Source of the DNA: Plazaster borealis
Taxonomy: Eukaryota; Echinodermata; Asteroidea; Forcipulatida; Labidiasteridae
Reading direction: 5' to 3'
Length of the DNA: 64,000 bases
Assembly: GCA_021014325.1 (NCBI GenBank)
Contig: CM037460.1
Span: forward strand, 22,210,544-22,274,543
Shown: positions 1-12,700 of the stretch, piece after piece
Position numbering within the stretch: the stretch's first letter is position 1
How the letters are laid out: the number at the start of each line of letters is the position of its first letter
Translations under genes and position numbers: made by a program
The notes under the pieces: model-generated
The model's database searches: none
Told to the model about the DNA's origin: nothing
The model's input: only the letters and a program-made list of their open reading frames with translations

Positions 1-210
1 TTGTTTTTACCCTTAGACCGATATACTCAGTACTTTCCCGAGTTCTGTGAAAAAAATCAACAGGCAAATCACTCGGGTGGGATTCGAACCCACCACCTTT
101 GCATTGCTAGAGCAGATATCTTACCACTAGACCACCGAGCTAGCCCGGTGGCTAGAGGCAGTTCAAATCCTATGTGTTAGCAGCGGGTACCGCAACGATT
201 TAAAAAAGAC
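1..210 (-). repeat. tRNA-derived SINE (family 1, type TGGTCTAGTGG)
   Basis: On the minus strand a Pol III A box (TGGTCTAGTGG) and B box (GGTTCGAATCC, near 85) sit 35-40 bases apart inside a tRNA-like fold with T-arm GTGGG/CCCAC. The same unit recurs at 22038-22245 and 22278-22500, each with the flank ACTTTCCCGAGTTCTGTG. Being dispersed with a shared non-tRNA part, it is a SINE rather than a tRNA gene. Confidence 0.75.
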
Positions 211-1319
211 AAAAGAAGACAAACAAAGTATACACCAGACGAAAATTAAGTTTTAGCCTTTTTGAAATTAGTTTCTTCGTCTTTGCTTTTAGGGATCTGT
301 TACACAATGGCCAAGCCTCATATCCGTTTAAAAGCCCTACCTGAATGTTTGTCGTTAATGTTCTTGTCCTCAATCCCATTTTCTCCCCTCGTACCTGGTC
401 AAAGTTCAAGGGTCACAGGAAGACAAGGAAAAGAGTTTTCATGCACAAAATACCAATAATCCCTTAAAAATTAATAACTGTGACAAGTAAAGCTAGATGG
501 GCCCAATTTCATAGAGCTGCTTAAGCAGCAAATATCACACACACAAAATCTGCTTAGCTGGACTTCGTACCCTTTCAATAGTTTCTCATAGTCTTTAAGA
601 TATTCCAATGCAAGTGCCCTACGCAAAATGAAAATGGCCTTGCCCTCTCAAAGAGGAACTAATCTTTCATACAAAATAGTGCAAGTCACAATTTTTCAAT
701 ATTGTATGATCCCATTGAAAGACAATTTAGTTTTTAGTTTTTTATAAAAATACCTTCCTCCTTGAAGTAGAAATTTGGAGAGAACAATGACGTCTCAAAC
801 CACGACCCAAATTCATAAAGCTGCTTAAGCACAAATACATTATGCTTACCAGAATAAGATTACCAGCCAAAAAAAGCATTCCACATGTAGGACTTGTGAC
901 TTACATCCTGCTAATTTTTGCCAAGCAGAAAATTGTTTAGCACTATCTATTGCTTAAGCAGTTCCATAAAATCTGCCCATGTAGTGCCATCCCCAATTTA
1001 AAAAACGCACACACAATAAACAATAATAATTTACAAAGTTTACAAAAAATATAGACATATAAAAGTCATGCGCCAAACACAAGCATCACTACAGAGCTAA
1101 GTGTTGAACACAAACAAAACTATGTCCATGCTCCACTTCACATCCCCCCCCCCAAAAAAAAAATGAATATTTCAAACGAATTCATTCTATACACTAAAAA
1201 AAAACAGATACTTTAGAAATGTTTCATAACAAAAACCAAAACAAGGGGGATTTACATGATTAGTAAATTGACGATGACCAGTATCTGCACTTTATTTGAC
1301 CCAACAAATCTGCGAAAGT
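211..1319. other. No gene seen: fragments of the GGGCCCAATTTCATAGAGC MITE
   Basis: Holds a truncated MITE end at 508-575 and a fuller copy at about 803-977 (ends CATAAAGCTGCTTAAGC and GCTTAAGCAGTTCCAT). The rest is unassigned AT-rich DNA; I see no WD40 coding. Confidence 0.5.
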
Positions 1320-1826
1320 TTAAAGAAGGGGCTTCAATGTCAAACTCTGTTTTCCAATAAATAAAGTCCTCATGAAAGTCGGGAAAAAATTACAAGTTTC
1401 TAACCTCACTCTAAAACGATGTAAAATGTCATTATATCTTATAATACTCTTTCATATTAACGAAATTTGAAACGTGACATCAATGAACATAAAAAACAAA
1501 TGACTCTGTACAATACGAAGAAGAATTTTTTGGTGAAAGTCAAAAGGTCAAATCCAATGCTGTTTTGATTGAATGTCATCAAAATTCAGGAATGAACTAA
1601 AACATTTATGTGCAAAAACGTACAGACCATATATTTGGAATGTGACGTCATCAAACGTTTTTGGATTTTGACAAATATTTTACTTTAAGGTATCAAACAC
1701 GTGTCATTTTACACTATTCACTGTGAGGTTAGAGACTTATAATTTCCCCACATTTTCATAAGGACTCTATCTATTGGAAAATGATTGGGTCACAAAACTG
1801 AATTCGACCTTGGAGCCCCTCTTTAA
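1320..1826 (+). mobile_element. TTAA-flanked MITE (GGGCTCCAAGG family)
   Basis: Starts TTAA-AGAAGGGGCTTCAATG and ends TTGGAGCCCCTCT-TTAA, so it has inverted ends and a TTAA duplication. A second copy is at 12213-12735 and pieces are at about 62140-62430 and 56172-56222. No transposase frame. Confidence 0.7.
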
Positions 1827-2985
1827 GCTCAATTTGTCATTGGAGTCACAAGAAAATAGTAAAAAACTCCATTATGATGTTTTTCACTGTTTTCAAACAT
1901 CAAGTTTTGGCCTCGCAAGATCAAAACTAATTGTATTACTCAATCCAAAAATTACTACAGCATTTCAAGCAAAAATATTTCAAGGGAAGTTTTCCGCCAT
2001 GACCATCGTCATACCATGTAAGTTATGTGGAAATCTGTGAACAATTATTTTGTTCAACCTCATCAATGTTGTGCACACCCTTTAACAATGTCCATTAATT
2101 CATTTGTGACCTACTGCTTCAAAGGGACTGGAAATGTTTCAACATGGCTATCACATGCTTTGTAGCAACTGAAGGTCTCAATAAAATTGGTACCTCTTGT
2201 CATAAGAATCACCTTTATAAGGTGAAAGGAGTAATTTAGATGAAATCACTCAAACTAATTTGACTAATTTGGTCGTAAGTGTCAAGTTTTCCTTTCTGTA
2301 ATTTTGTTTAAATTATCAAAAAAAACTAGCCCCCCCCCTTCTTCGAATTTTGAACTAATGTTTTTTCCCGCCATTGGCGGCGCCCTGTAAGGTTCCCAGC
2401 AAAGACCAATAAAAATGAAAAGTGAAAACAACACTGATGTACCAGTGCCTCAGAAAACCAGCGTCAAACCAGTTCGTGTTGTGACGTAAAATATGTCACA
2501 AAACGGATTGGATGAAGGTTGTTTATCTTCGTTGCTATGCATTTTCCATTGTCTTGTTTGGATCGAGTCTGAGTGTGACATCACAGTGCCGTTTTGATTC
2601 CTAGGTGCTTAGGGGCTTTTTATGAAACTCAGCATGAAATTCGAAAGTTGAGCACAGCTCAATTCTTGCGAATTTGTGATATCAAATTCACTTCACATTC
2701 GCATTTGAAGGAAGTATTAACTGGGCTTAACTGTGCCAGGTTTTACGTGTTGTGTACTGCATTACTTCAAACTCAGCACCAAATGACAGTTGCCGATGTT
2801 GTTTGGACTCGATTTCACCCAATAATCCTTTGCCTGCCGATCATTTCTGGTCACATTTGGTGCTCGATATATTGCATGATGTACTCCACCTACTGTGTGT
2901 TCATTGTGTGCTTGGAATCTCAGGAATTCTTTAGATACCCTCTGGGGTATGGTATATCTGGTCATGTGCATTAAGACATGGGCTA
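1827..2985. other. No gene seen
   Basis: Unassigned AT-rich sequence with a C-run near 2330. Open frames near 2594-3013 lack any recognisable motif and show no splice context. Confidence 0.45.
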
Positions 2986-3565
2986 TAGACTGTGCAAGTC
3001 TCGCGCATATCAAAAACTTGAAAGAAAACTCGAAAGAAGACTATATTTTGCTATGAAATCAAATCTTCTTTTTAGATTAGATTTATACAAAATTCTTGAA
3101 AATAAAAATACCCATAGCAAGTTGTTATAAATAAATTTTCAATTTTTGTAGAGTACAAATAATTTGTTCAAATTAACATCAAAACAAAATTAAAACTTGG
3201 GACGAGGATGCTTATTACTAAAAACCCCATTTGCCAATCACTCCCGAATGTGTGCGTCTATTACATAGGTTTATTGACAACATGACTGCAGGTGGGTAAA
3301 ATTCTGAATTTTTTACAAGTACCGATAACCAGAAACAGAGGTCAAGTCTTATTCTCAGGTTTTCTTTGTTATTTTGTAAGATTGATTTTACTTTCATATT
3401 GTTAATCACTTAGTATTACATTCCCAACAACTTATATAATGTTCATAGCCATAAACTTTGTTAAACAAAATTAATTGAGAAAACAAAATCCCCCACGTAA
3501 AACTCCATATGGTTGGGACCCACGGTCCCGGAAGTTCAAAATATGCGCGAGACTTGCACAGTCTA
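2986..3565. mobile_element. TIR element (TAGACTGTGCAAGTCTCGCGC family), 580 bp
   Basis: Ends TAGACTGTGCAAGTCTCGCG and its inverse CGCGAGACTTGCACAGTCTA. Other copies are 8993-9434 and 23518-24181, sharing internal blocks such as GAACTTCCGGGAC. Non-autonomous DNA transposon. Confidence 0.8.
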
Positions 3566-3621
3566 TTGAGGACGAAGTGGAGAACCGTGCACGGAGTAGA
3601 GGGACAGACAGTAACACTCAC

Positions 3622-3757
3622 CTAATATAATATATTGCGATGTGATTGCAATGGAGTAGACGGATCCATATTCATGTTCCAGCTTCCTCTTGAGTGTGAA
3701 CTGTCCTGTGGCATCCCATATATAGACTATATTGTGCGAGCCACTGTACAGACTTTC
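3622..3757 (-). CDS. TRAF7: TRAF7-like exon 11: WD40 repeats 4-5 (last exon found)
   Basis: Encodes aa 443-487: ESLYSGSHNIVYIWDATGQF, then TLKRKLEHEYGSVYSIAITS and QYIIL. It aligns with human TRAF7 YLYSGSYQTIKIWD and GGSVYSIAVTNHHIVCG. Acceptor TTTTATAG, donor GTGAGT, leaving in phase 1, so coding continues to the left. No clear following exon was found in 1-3600. Confidence 0.88.
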
Positions 3758-6700
3758 CTATAAAAAGAAACACATAGAATGGTCAGGGTTCTCCCCAGGT
3801 TTTTTTCAAAACTGTGGGGCATTCTGGACCCAAATTTTGGAAGTTTGGCCGAAGCACGCTGAATTGAAACAAGGTTTCGGAATGTTTTCTACTTGGTGTT
3901 TATCTTGGTTTTAAAAGCCCTACTGGGTACTGTGCAATCTGGAGCATTCTATATGGTTTTCTCTTGATGTTTTTTTGTGAATTTTTTTTTTTTTTGCGTA
4001 TCAGCCTAAATTAGGTGTATAGGCATGCAAATCATACGTATCGGCCCGGTACGCTAGCTAGAACCCCGATGATTAACAAGCATTTCAAGTTGTCATTTGA
4101 AATCCATGTGGAGTATAAATATAAAGGATTTTTTTTTTGTCTTAACCACTTCACGTCCAATGACCTCATTATCTGGAAAACGTCCAAAACATTTTCAGAC
4201 TCTCCTTAATTTTTGGCTGACAGCTGGACGTTTTTTATCCACCCGGACTTTCCAATATGTAGTGTGTGTTAAAACAGGCACCTACCGTGATACATTTTGC
4301 TTCAAATTGAATTTGCGCTAGTTCAGTCTAGCGCCCTCTTGTGGTCGCATGTTCTTCACTTCCTGTTTTGATTCTTGTCTGTTGTTAGTGATTATACTTG
4401 CCTTGCGCTTGCAGTATTAAAAGCCGTAGTTTCTCATGAAAACGTGTTCTATTTTGATCGGGTATGTTCTGACATCTAACTTCTACTACCTTGTGGCGTG
4501 TTGGTGGCAGCGGTGGGATCACCACTAAGGTAGTAGTAGTTGGATGTCAGACTATACACGATCAAAATAGAACACGTTTTCATGAGAAACTACGGCTTTT
4601 AATACTGCAAGCAAGGCAAGTATAATAACTAACAACAGACACAAATCAACACAGGAAGTCAAGAACATGCGACCACAAGAGGGCGCTAGACTGAACTGGC
4701 GTTGTACGTACCTGGGAAGGTTCTATGGTCAATGCCCGAACCCAATGATGTAATCCAGGTATTGTTGTTACAGATTCTAAAGTGTGCACTAACCAAACCT
4801 ACAAAACGAAACAAATCGTACAAATTGTATTTTGTGGTTACTTCTTTAAATAATTTGTCTGGCTATGCATTGTTTGGAGATTTTCATGAAGTATGGAAGT
4901 ATGAAGTATGGAAATAAATGTGAGTTTGAATTGAATTGAATATTATTGTTGACTTACTTCACACCTTCTGAAATCTTGTTTACTATAGGGGTGTGATTTT
5001 ACAAATAAAAATTCTCAAAAAAAAAATGGGTAGTGTTATCGGTTTGCGGAGACACCATGTACATGTTTATGAGTTGTGGTAATATCTGAAAAGAACCTGT
5101 GGTTTTAACAACTCAACGTTTCGATTGGTAAGCTCTGATCGTCTTCAGCAGAATGCTGGACGCTAATAATGCATGCTGCTTCAGTACTGTGGAAGAGGAT
5201 TAAAATACAGGTAGGCTGAGCTAGACTTTGGGTTGTCGAAACATCAGGGGTTTTTCTTCTCTCAAATTAAATATCAAATTTGAATACACACAGGCTTCCA
5301 AACAGAGAAGCCTAATCAATGTTTACCTTTATGGTTGACTGACCAGAAGAAAAGAGATACTTGCTGTTCTTTGCCAAAGCACAAATTTCACTGTCATGAG
5401 CATGCTGTTTGAAAAAAGAAAAAAGGAAAAGTAAATGTAGAAACTTTACACAATTGGCTACAAATAGTGTGGTGTGTGGTGATGTACAGGCTGAATGCTT
5501 AGAAAATTTGACATTTGACAAACAAGTTTTTAATTTTACAAACAAGTTTTCAACTCTTTCAGTGCCAAGGTCGTACATGTACAATCTATTTTATCTATTA
5601 TCTATTATCGATAATTGACATGTACGATCTGTTTTACGTACTCAAAAAGTGTCATCAATCGTACATGTATGACCCATAAGGTACATGTTATCACAAGAGG
5701 ACATTATCACTCAAGAAATACTATTGACTTTGGGATGTATCAAGGCAACACAAATCAGCAAAATACATTTTGTTTGGTGAGAAAGACTTTTTAATTTGTT
5801 TTTATACAGAATTTCAAAAAAACTAAAAAAAATGGGCATTTTAGGTTCAAAGTGCATTAAACAAAAGCGGGCACTAAATTTGACAAACAAGTTTTCAATT
5901 TGACAAACAAGTTTTTAACTCTTTCAGTGCCATGGTCGTACATGTACAATCTATTTTATATATTCCGAAAGCGCAATTATCGTACATGTACAATCTGATA
6001 CTCAAAAGTGTCATCAATCGTATCAATGTACGACCCATGATATACATGTTATCGAGAGAGGGCATTATCACTCAAGAAATACTATTGACTGATAATTCTG
6101 ATGTACCAAGGCAACATAAATCAGCAAGATACATTTTGTTTGGTGAGAAAGATTTATTAATTTGTTTTTATACAGAATTTCGAAAAAAAAATCAAAAAAC
6201 TGGTCATTTTAGGTTCAAAACGCAAAACAAACGGGCACTGAAAGAATTAATTTGACAAACAAGTTTTTAAATTGACAATCAAGTTTTTAATTTGACAAAC
6301 AAGTTTTTTAATTTGACAAACAAGTATTTCTCATGACTTACTTTGACACATTTGTGCTCTGTCATTGTGTCGTATTTCCACATGCGTAAGGACTGATCGG
6401 CCCCAGCGCTGTAGAGATATTCCTTGCCAGCCAGAAGAGCATTTACCTTTCAAGAAGAGAGAAATAAACTATTAAACAAGACAATGTAAAGCAACAAGTA
6501 GGGGAAGACTTTGAATACAAAATGGCGTGTTCGTGGCTGAGCGTTCTAGCTCACCGGACCCAAGCTCTGGTGTTGTCAGCAACAGAGTGTGGGTTCTAGT
6601 CCCGATCATGACACTTGTGCCCTTGAGCAAGGCACTTAATCATTATTGCTTTGTAAAAAGTTTAGGAAGGTAGTGCATTCTGCTCTACCAGCCAGGCTCC

Positions 6701-9700
6701 TAGTGGATGATACCCATGCCTACATCTTTAAGGACTGTGAAGGGTAACCTTGTTTCAACCCCAGGAGTAGGTGGCAACGTGCCCCTGGTGACAGTTGATT
6801 TGGGTCGACAGCGAAATTCAGTTAAGTGTAGCCCTCACATTGAAGTGGCCGTTTGGCCTTGTGATGTTAGGTGATATCTCAAAAGAAAATTATAATAATA
6901 AAAAATTAAAAACACTAAACGATTTGAGTATGTTTTGTCAGAACCTTCACAAGGGAAAGATTTTTGCTAATGACGTGCTTCTTAAAAGAGCTGTCCATCT
7001 ATTTATCTACTGCCGAAGAGTAAGTTTGTAAAACAAATTCAGGAGGCTACTTAGTTTTTTATGGCGTATAATATATTTATACTTTGTTGTGTGTTGTGGC
7101 CGAGCGGTCAAGCACACTGGACTCAAGCTCTGGCGTTTCTGATCAGCAGAGTGCGGGTTCGAATCTCTACCTCTCTTGAATCTGCACAAAAAATCTTGTT
7201 TACTAATCACAATGCAATGGACATGTAAGATAACATACCTCTTGATAATGCCTTGTAAAACATTTTGTTGAGCAAAATTCTCTAATAGGCAACTTTAGGA
7301 AGTAGGTTCGAGCCTCTAGCCAGTTTCAACATTGAAAAGTTGGACACATTTGTTTCTGTTTATCAGGTTGGCCTCTTTAGCACCAGCTGGGCCCAATTTT
7401 ATAGAGCTGCTTAAACAGCAAATATTGCGTAGACATTTTCTGCTAAGCAAAAATAAGCAGGATACCAGTCACAAATGGTACACGTGGAATGCTATTTTGG
7501 CTGGTAACCTTATTCTGGTAAGCATATTCTTATCCTGCTTAGCTACTTTTTGTGCTTAAGCAGCTCTATGAGATTGGGCCCAGGTGCATACCAGTATCGG
7601 ACTACCTGGCAAGCTCTGAATCGATTGCGAACTGGATATGGTCGCTGTAGGGTACTTATGGGGAAGTGGGGATATCTACCTGATGGCCACACTTTGACTG
7701 TGGGGGAACCACAAACAATGAAGCACTTAGTGTGCTGCCCAGATCGACAATCACAAGACCTGTGCACATCAACAGACTTGGTTAACTTTACTGAGATTGC
7801 CTCGAGACGTTGACAGCAACCTGTTATAGCATGCTGGTGTCGTGACAGTGCATGCCTTGGACTAGAGAGATACGATATACACATATAGGATGGCCTTACT
7901 GTATCGGTGTGTCCTTTAATATTCTGTACGCAGCCCTTGCTCAGGGCGTTGATATCCCAGACTTTGATGACCTTGTCAGCTCCGCTTGAGTATAACCTAT
8001 GATCCCTGGTTGCTAGGCATTGGATAGCACCTTCATGACCTCTAAGGAAAAAATAACATGTCGGCTAATTTCAATTTCACAACTTCGTTTTTAAAAATTC
8101 GTGCTTATATACCCTCAACACATCTACAAAATCTATGGGGTCATCCAAAGGTTAAAGGTCAGAGCTCACATCTTTGCAAATACCCCCCCCCCAAATGAAC
8201 TATTATTTGTCAATATATATTCCCTTCATGCTGCATATATTTGGTTGAAAATTTACTTCAAACTTCTCATCTTTAAAAATGATGATGTCACTCAAAACCC
8301 AAATGTACAAAGACAGTTCAATTCAGGTGTGATGTAAAATAATTCTCTTGGAAATGATAGCAATTCAAATGTCCATGTTTCAAAATAAGAATAAAAATAT
8401 CGGCTCTTGTATAGCGCAATTCCAAAGAATGATCATTGCGCTTCAAACATTAGTACCCCTGGTCACTGGGCCATATATTTCATTCCTTAAACCATCTCAG
8501 CTCCCTGGGGAGTATACAGCCTGTGCTGCCAAGTATGTAGCGCACAAAGCTCAATCAATCACAAGAACCATCTCTGCCCTCACAGGTACCCATTTACCCC
8601 TTGGTGAAGAGAAGCAATTAAAGTTAAGTGTCTTGCTCAAGGACACAAGTGTCATGACCGGGATTCGAACCCACACCATAATGACTCAGCCACCAGAACT
8701 TGAATTCGATGCACTAAACCGCTCGGCCAAAATAATTGGTACCAGAACTGATTTTAAACAGAGTAAGCTTTCAGATACAGAAATAATAATGATATTTACC
8801 AACATTGTACATTGTCATTCAGTCTTATATTTATATATTTGTACTTAATAATTTTGTGTTTTAATATATAATTTTTAAGTTGTTCAGTTTAACTTTGCTT
8901 CAAAACAAAATTTCCTTTCTCTTTCACTTTCCATTTTCCAGGAAGTTTGAAGAATGGTTCATTAGTAGCGTGAATTACTCATATCAGAGGAATAGACTGT
9001 GCAAGTCTCGCGCATGTTTGAACTTCCGGGACTATTGTGGTCCCAACCATGGAGTTTTACGTGGGTGGGATTTTGTTTCGTCAATTATTTTAGTTTAACG
9101 TAGTTTATGGCTATGAAAATTATATATGTTGTTGGGAATGTAATACTAAGTGATTAACAATATTAAAGTAAAATCAATTCAGCAAAATAACGAAGAAAAC
9201 CTTAGAATAAGACTTGACCTCCGTTTCCGGTTACTTGTACAAAATTCAGAATTTTGCCCAACTGATGGTCATGTTGTCATTAAACCTATGTGATAGATGC
9301 ACACATTCGGGCGTGATTGGCAAATGGGGTTTCTTATAATAAGCATCCTCATCCCAAGTTTTAATTTCATAGCAAAATATAGTGTTCGTTCGAGTTTTGT
9401 TTGAGTTTTCGATATGCAATACTTGCACAGTCTATAGAATCAAATAGCACACAGACTGCATAAGCCTGGTAAAGCACAAATGGTTTGTGCCACTCTTGAG
9501 GATCAACACAAACAGAAACTACATTCTCTCCTAAACTCACCTCAGAGTTCCAATGCACTTAAATTCAAATGGCACCTGCCAGTTATCAAAGCTGGAAATG
9601 GTATTCTCTGGGCTGGAAGAGGAAGAGTCGCGTCGCTCTAAAGCAAATAAATAAATAATAATACAAGACATTTAAATAGCGCATAATGCAGGAGCCTCTA

Positions 9701-12700
9701 TGCGCAACACAAAACATAAAACAATGAAATGAAATATATAAAGCAATACGTTACAAAAATATAGATTCAAACAAATGAGTCTTTAAAAGTCCCTTGAAAA
9801 TTTGAAGAGAGTCAGCTTGGCGAATATGAAGAGGTGAGTCATTCCATAACAAAGGTGCAATGAAGTTGAAGGCTCTTTGACCATAAAATTAATTTAGTGG
9901 AAAAAGTAGTTTGCGTCAGTAGGGATTGGCCAGCAGAACGAAGAGGACGAACAGGAATATATTTATGGAAAAGATCAGATATAGAGTCAGGAGATAGGCC
10001 ATGAAGAGCTTTGAAAGTGAGAAGATTTAACTTATACGCCATACGCAATTTGATTGGGAGCCAATGGAGTTCTTGTAAGATAGGTGTTATATGTTGAGAA
10101 CGAGGTGTGCGTGAGACGAGGCGAGCAGCGATGTTTTGAACTCATTGAACTTTAGAAAGTTCTCTATCTGAAACAGGGTTCTGCCCACGGTGGTCGGTGC
10201 CGGAAAACCCGCCCGGCACTCGTGATTCCCCGACCACCACTGGTGGATTTTTCTCATTTTCCGACCACCACACATTTCCCCCTTTTTTTGCCCACTTCCT
10301 TCAAAACATTTTTAACAACATGTAAAAATAAATTATTTACCAGTAAAAATTTCATCCAAAGTTTCGAGTAGATAACTTCTTTGGTTTGAGTCTATTTTAA
10401 TGATCCAGGATCGAACATCTGTCCCGCCTGTACGTACGATGCACATCCAACGATCCAACGGAAACCTGCATTGATTTTACAATGGTTCCCAGTCACTCTG
10501 ACTGTAGCTTTACGCTGGGAATAACATGAAACCAGTTTCATCGTGTACGTGTTGCGTATCCTATTCCACGGCATTAAATACAACGTAAAATGAACTACAG
10601 AGTAAGGCACCATGATGTTATGCTGTAAATTGTTTTCCCATGGCGGTAAAGGCGTGCGCGCACTATGGAGGCCTACATGTAAATTCACGGCACGATCATG
10701 CACAGACACGATCGAAAGGAAATTGACTTGACCGTACTAGAGGGAAAAAAAATTTCGGCCACTAAAAAAATCCTGGGCAGAACCCTGTGAAAGTCCAGTG
10801 AGAAGAGAATTGCATGAGTCGAGTCTAGAAGTGACAAAGGCATGTACATGACAAAACAAATTTAAATGTTTAAAAAAACAATTACCACAGCAGTATCAAT
10901 GATATTAAAGACCACCTTGAAACAAAAACGGCAACGATCTTTGCTGAAATTCATTCAAACTGTTTTCAATCAATAAGGAAGTTGAGTTCACATGAGAGTA
11001 AACAGATTTTGATTGTGAAAAAAACCCACCAATCATTTTGAAAACCCTTGAAAGATTTTAGGAAGAATGTGCGCAGAGCAGTCGCATTTGGTTAGGCAAT
11101 CAGTGTTGTTTTTCAGTGCTTCCCTTCCAGAGGTTAGTGACGAGAGGTATCGATACGGCGCACTGCCCATGGCCACATTTGCCTCGGAACACGAGGGTAT
11201 CAGTGCCACCTGGATAAGGTTCCATGGCAATAAGCTATTTGCGAGTTAGATTTGAATATTGCCCAATACAATGAATTGCTTGATCACAAGTTACCGCTTA
11301 AATTTAAATTCCTCTGACTATCGAGACAGTTGATACGTCACATGATTCGGGCAAGCTTTTGCGTAGTTACTATTAAAGGCGCTGAACACGTTTGGTAATT
11401 GTCAAAGACAGGAATTCTCACTTGGTGTATCCCAACATATGCATAAAATAACAAGCCTGTGAAAATTTGGGCTCAATTGGTCATCGAAGTTGCAAGAAAA
11501 TGATGAAAGAAAAAACACCCTTGGTACAAATTTGAGTGCTTTCAGATAGGAATAAAAACTTCTTGCAAGAAGTTTTTATTATTTTAGTGAGAAATTACCT
11601 CTTTCTCAAAAACTACGTTACTTCAGAGAGAGTCGTTTCCTACAATGTTTTATACTATCAACAGCTCTCTGTTGCTTGTTACCAAGTAACTTTTTATGCT
11701 AATATTTGTTTTGAGTCATTACCAAACGTGTACGATACCTTTAAGAGACGGCGAACACCCATACACAATTTTGAAAGAATCTGTATGGCACAATGGTACC
11801 AGGGTATGCTCAACTGGAGGTTGCTAAACAACAGTTTGCCTCAAACCTATTGACAGAACTGTCTCTACAGTCTGAGAAATTCAACACTAATCAAGTCATT
11901 GTGCCAGACATTATTCAAATCTAACTCGCAAATGGCTTATGAACCTTTCCAGTGAAGTATGCTACTTACATTCACGCATGCGTACAGAGTGGTGCACTAG
12001 GCAGTCGCACAGACGCGTATGCGTCACTCCACCATCAGCCCCACAAACAAAGGCGCGATGTTCCCTCATGTTGCCAACCAGTAGTGTTAGTGCGCACATG
12101 CGTAGTGCAATTTACATATTTCATGGGAAAGTTCTATTGCAATAGGCGACCACAGTCAAGACTGAGGCCTACACATAGTGAGCAGCAACTCCTTGGGGAA
12201 AACAAATAAAACTTAAGGGGCTCCAAGGCAAGGTCAAATTCAGTTTTGTGATCCACTCATTTTCCAATAGATAGAGTCCTTATAAAAATGGGGGGAAAAA
12301 AGTTACAAATCTCTGACCTCAAGCTTAAAATGGTGTAAAATGCCAGTGTTTGATACCCTTCAAGTGAAATTGTTGTCAAATTACAAAAACAAACGTCCGA
12401 TGACACCATATTTCAAATATATGGTCTGTACATTTTTGTACAGAGAATTTTTAGTTCATTCCTGAATTCCAATGATATTCAATCAAAACGGCATTGGATT
12501 TCAGCTGGTGACTGGCGCAGAAATTCCTCTTTGGAATGTACAGACCCTTTTGTTTTTGCTGCCGGATGATGTCATGTTTCAAATTTGGCTCTGAAAGAGT
12601 ATCAAATAAAATAATAGTTAACACCATTTTAATTTGAGAAAAAGACTTTATTTTTTCCCCACTTTCATGAGGACTCTATCTAATTGGAAAATGAGTGCAT

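Noticed and set aside
60..160. Functional tRNA gene on the minus strand
   Set aside because: Good A and B boxes, but the anticodon arm is irregular and two more copies share non-tRNA flanks.
341..394. Possible next TRAF7-like exon on the minus strand (phase fits; would give GTRGENGIEDKN)
   Set aside because: AG/GT borders and phase work and GT..EN.I faintly recalls GTYENLI of TRAF7, but no WD40 tryptophan follows, the exon is only 54 nt and its acceptor tract is poor.
5932..6255. 107-codon frame
   Set aside because: It spans a tandemly duplicated non-coding repeat; the other unit does not keep the frame.
7085..7175. Functional tRNA-Leu gene
   Set aside because: Head resembles tRNA-Leu, but the acceptor stem does not pair well and the same unit heads many SINEs.
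8348..8848. 166-codon open frame
   Set aside because: It lies across a tRNA-Leu SINE; the same peptide appears in reverse at other SINE copies.
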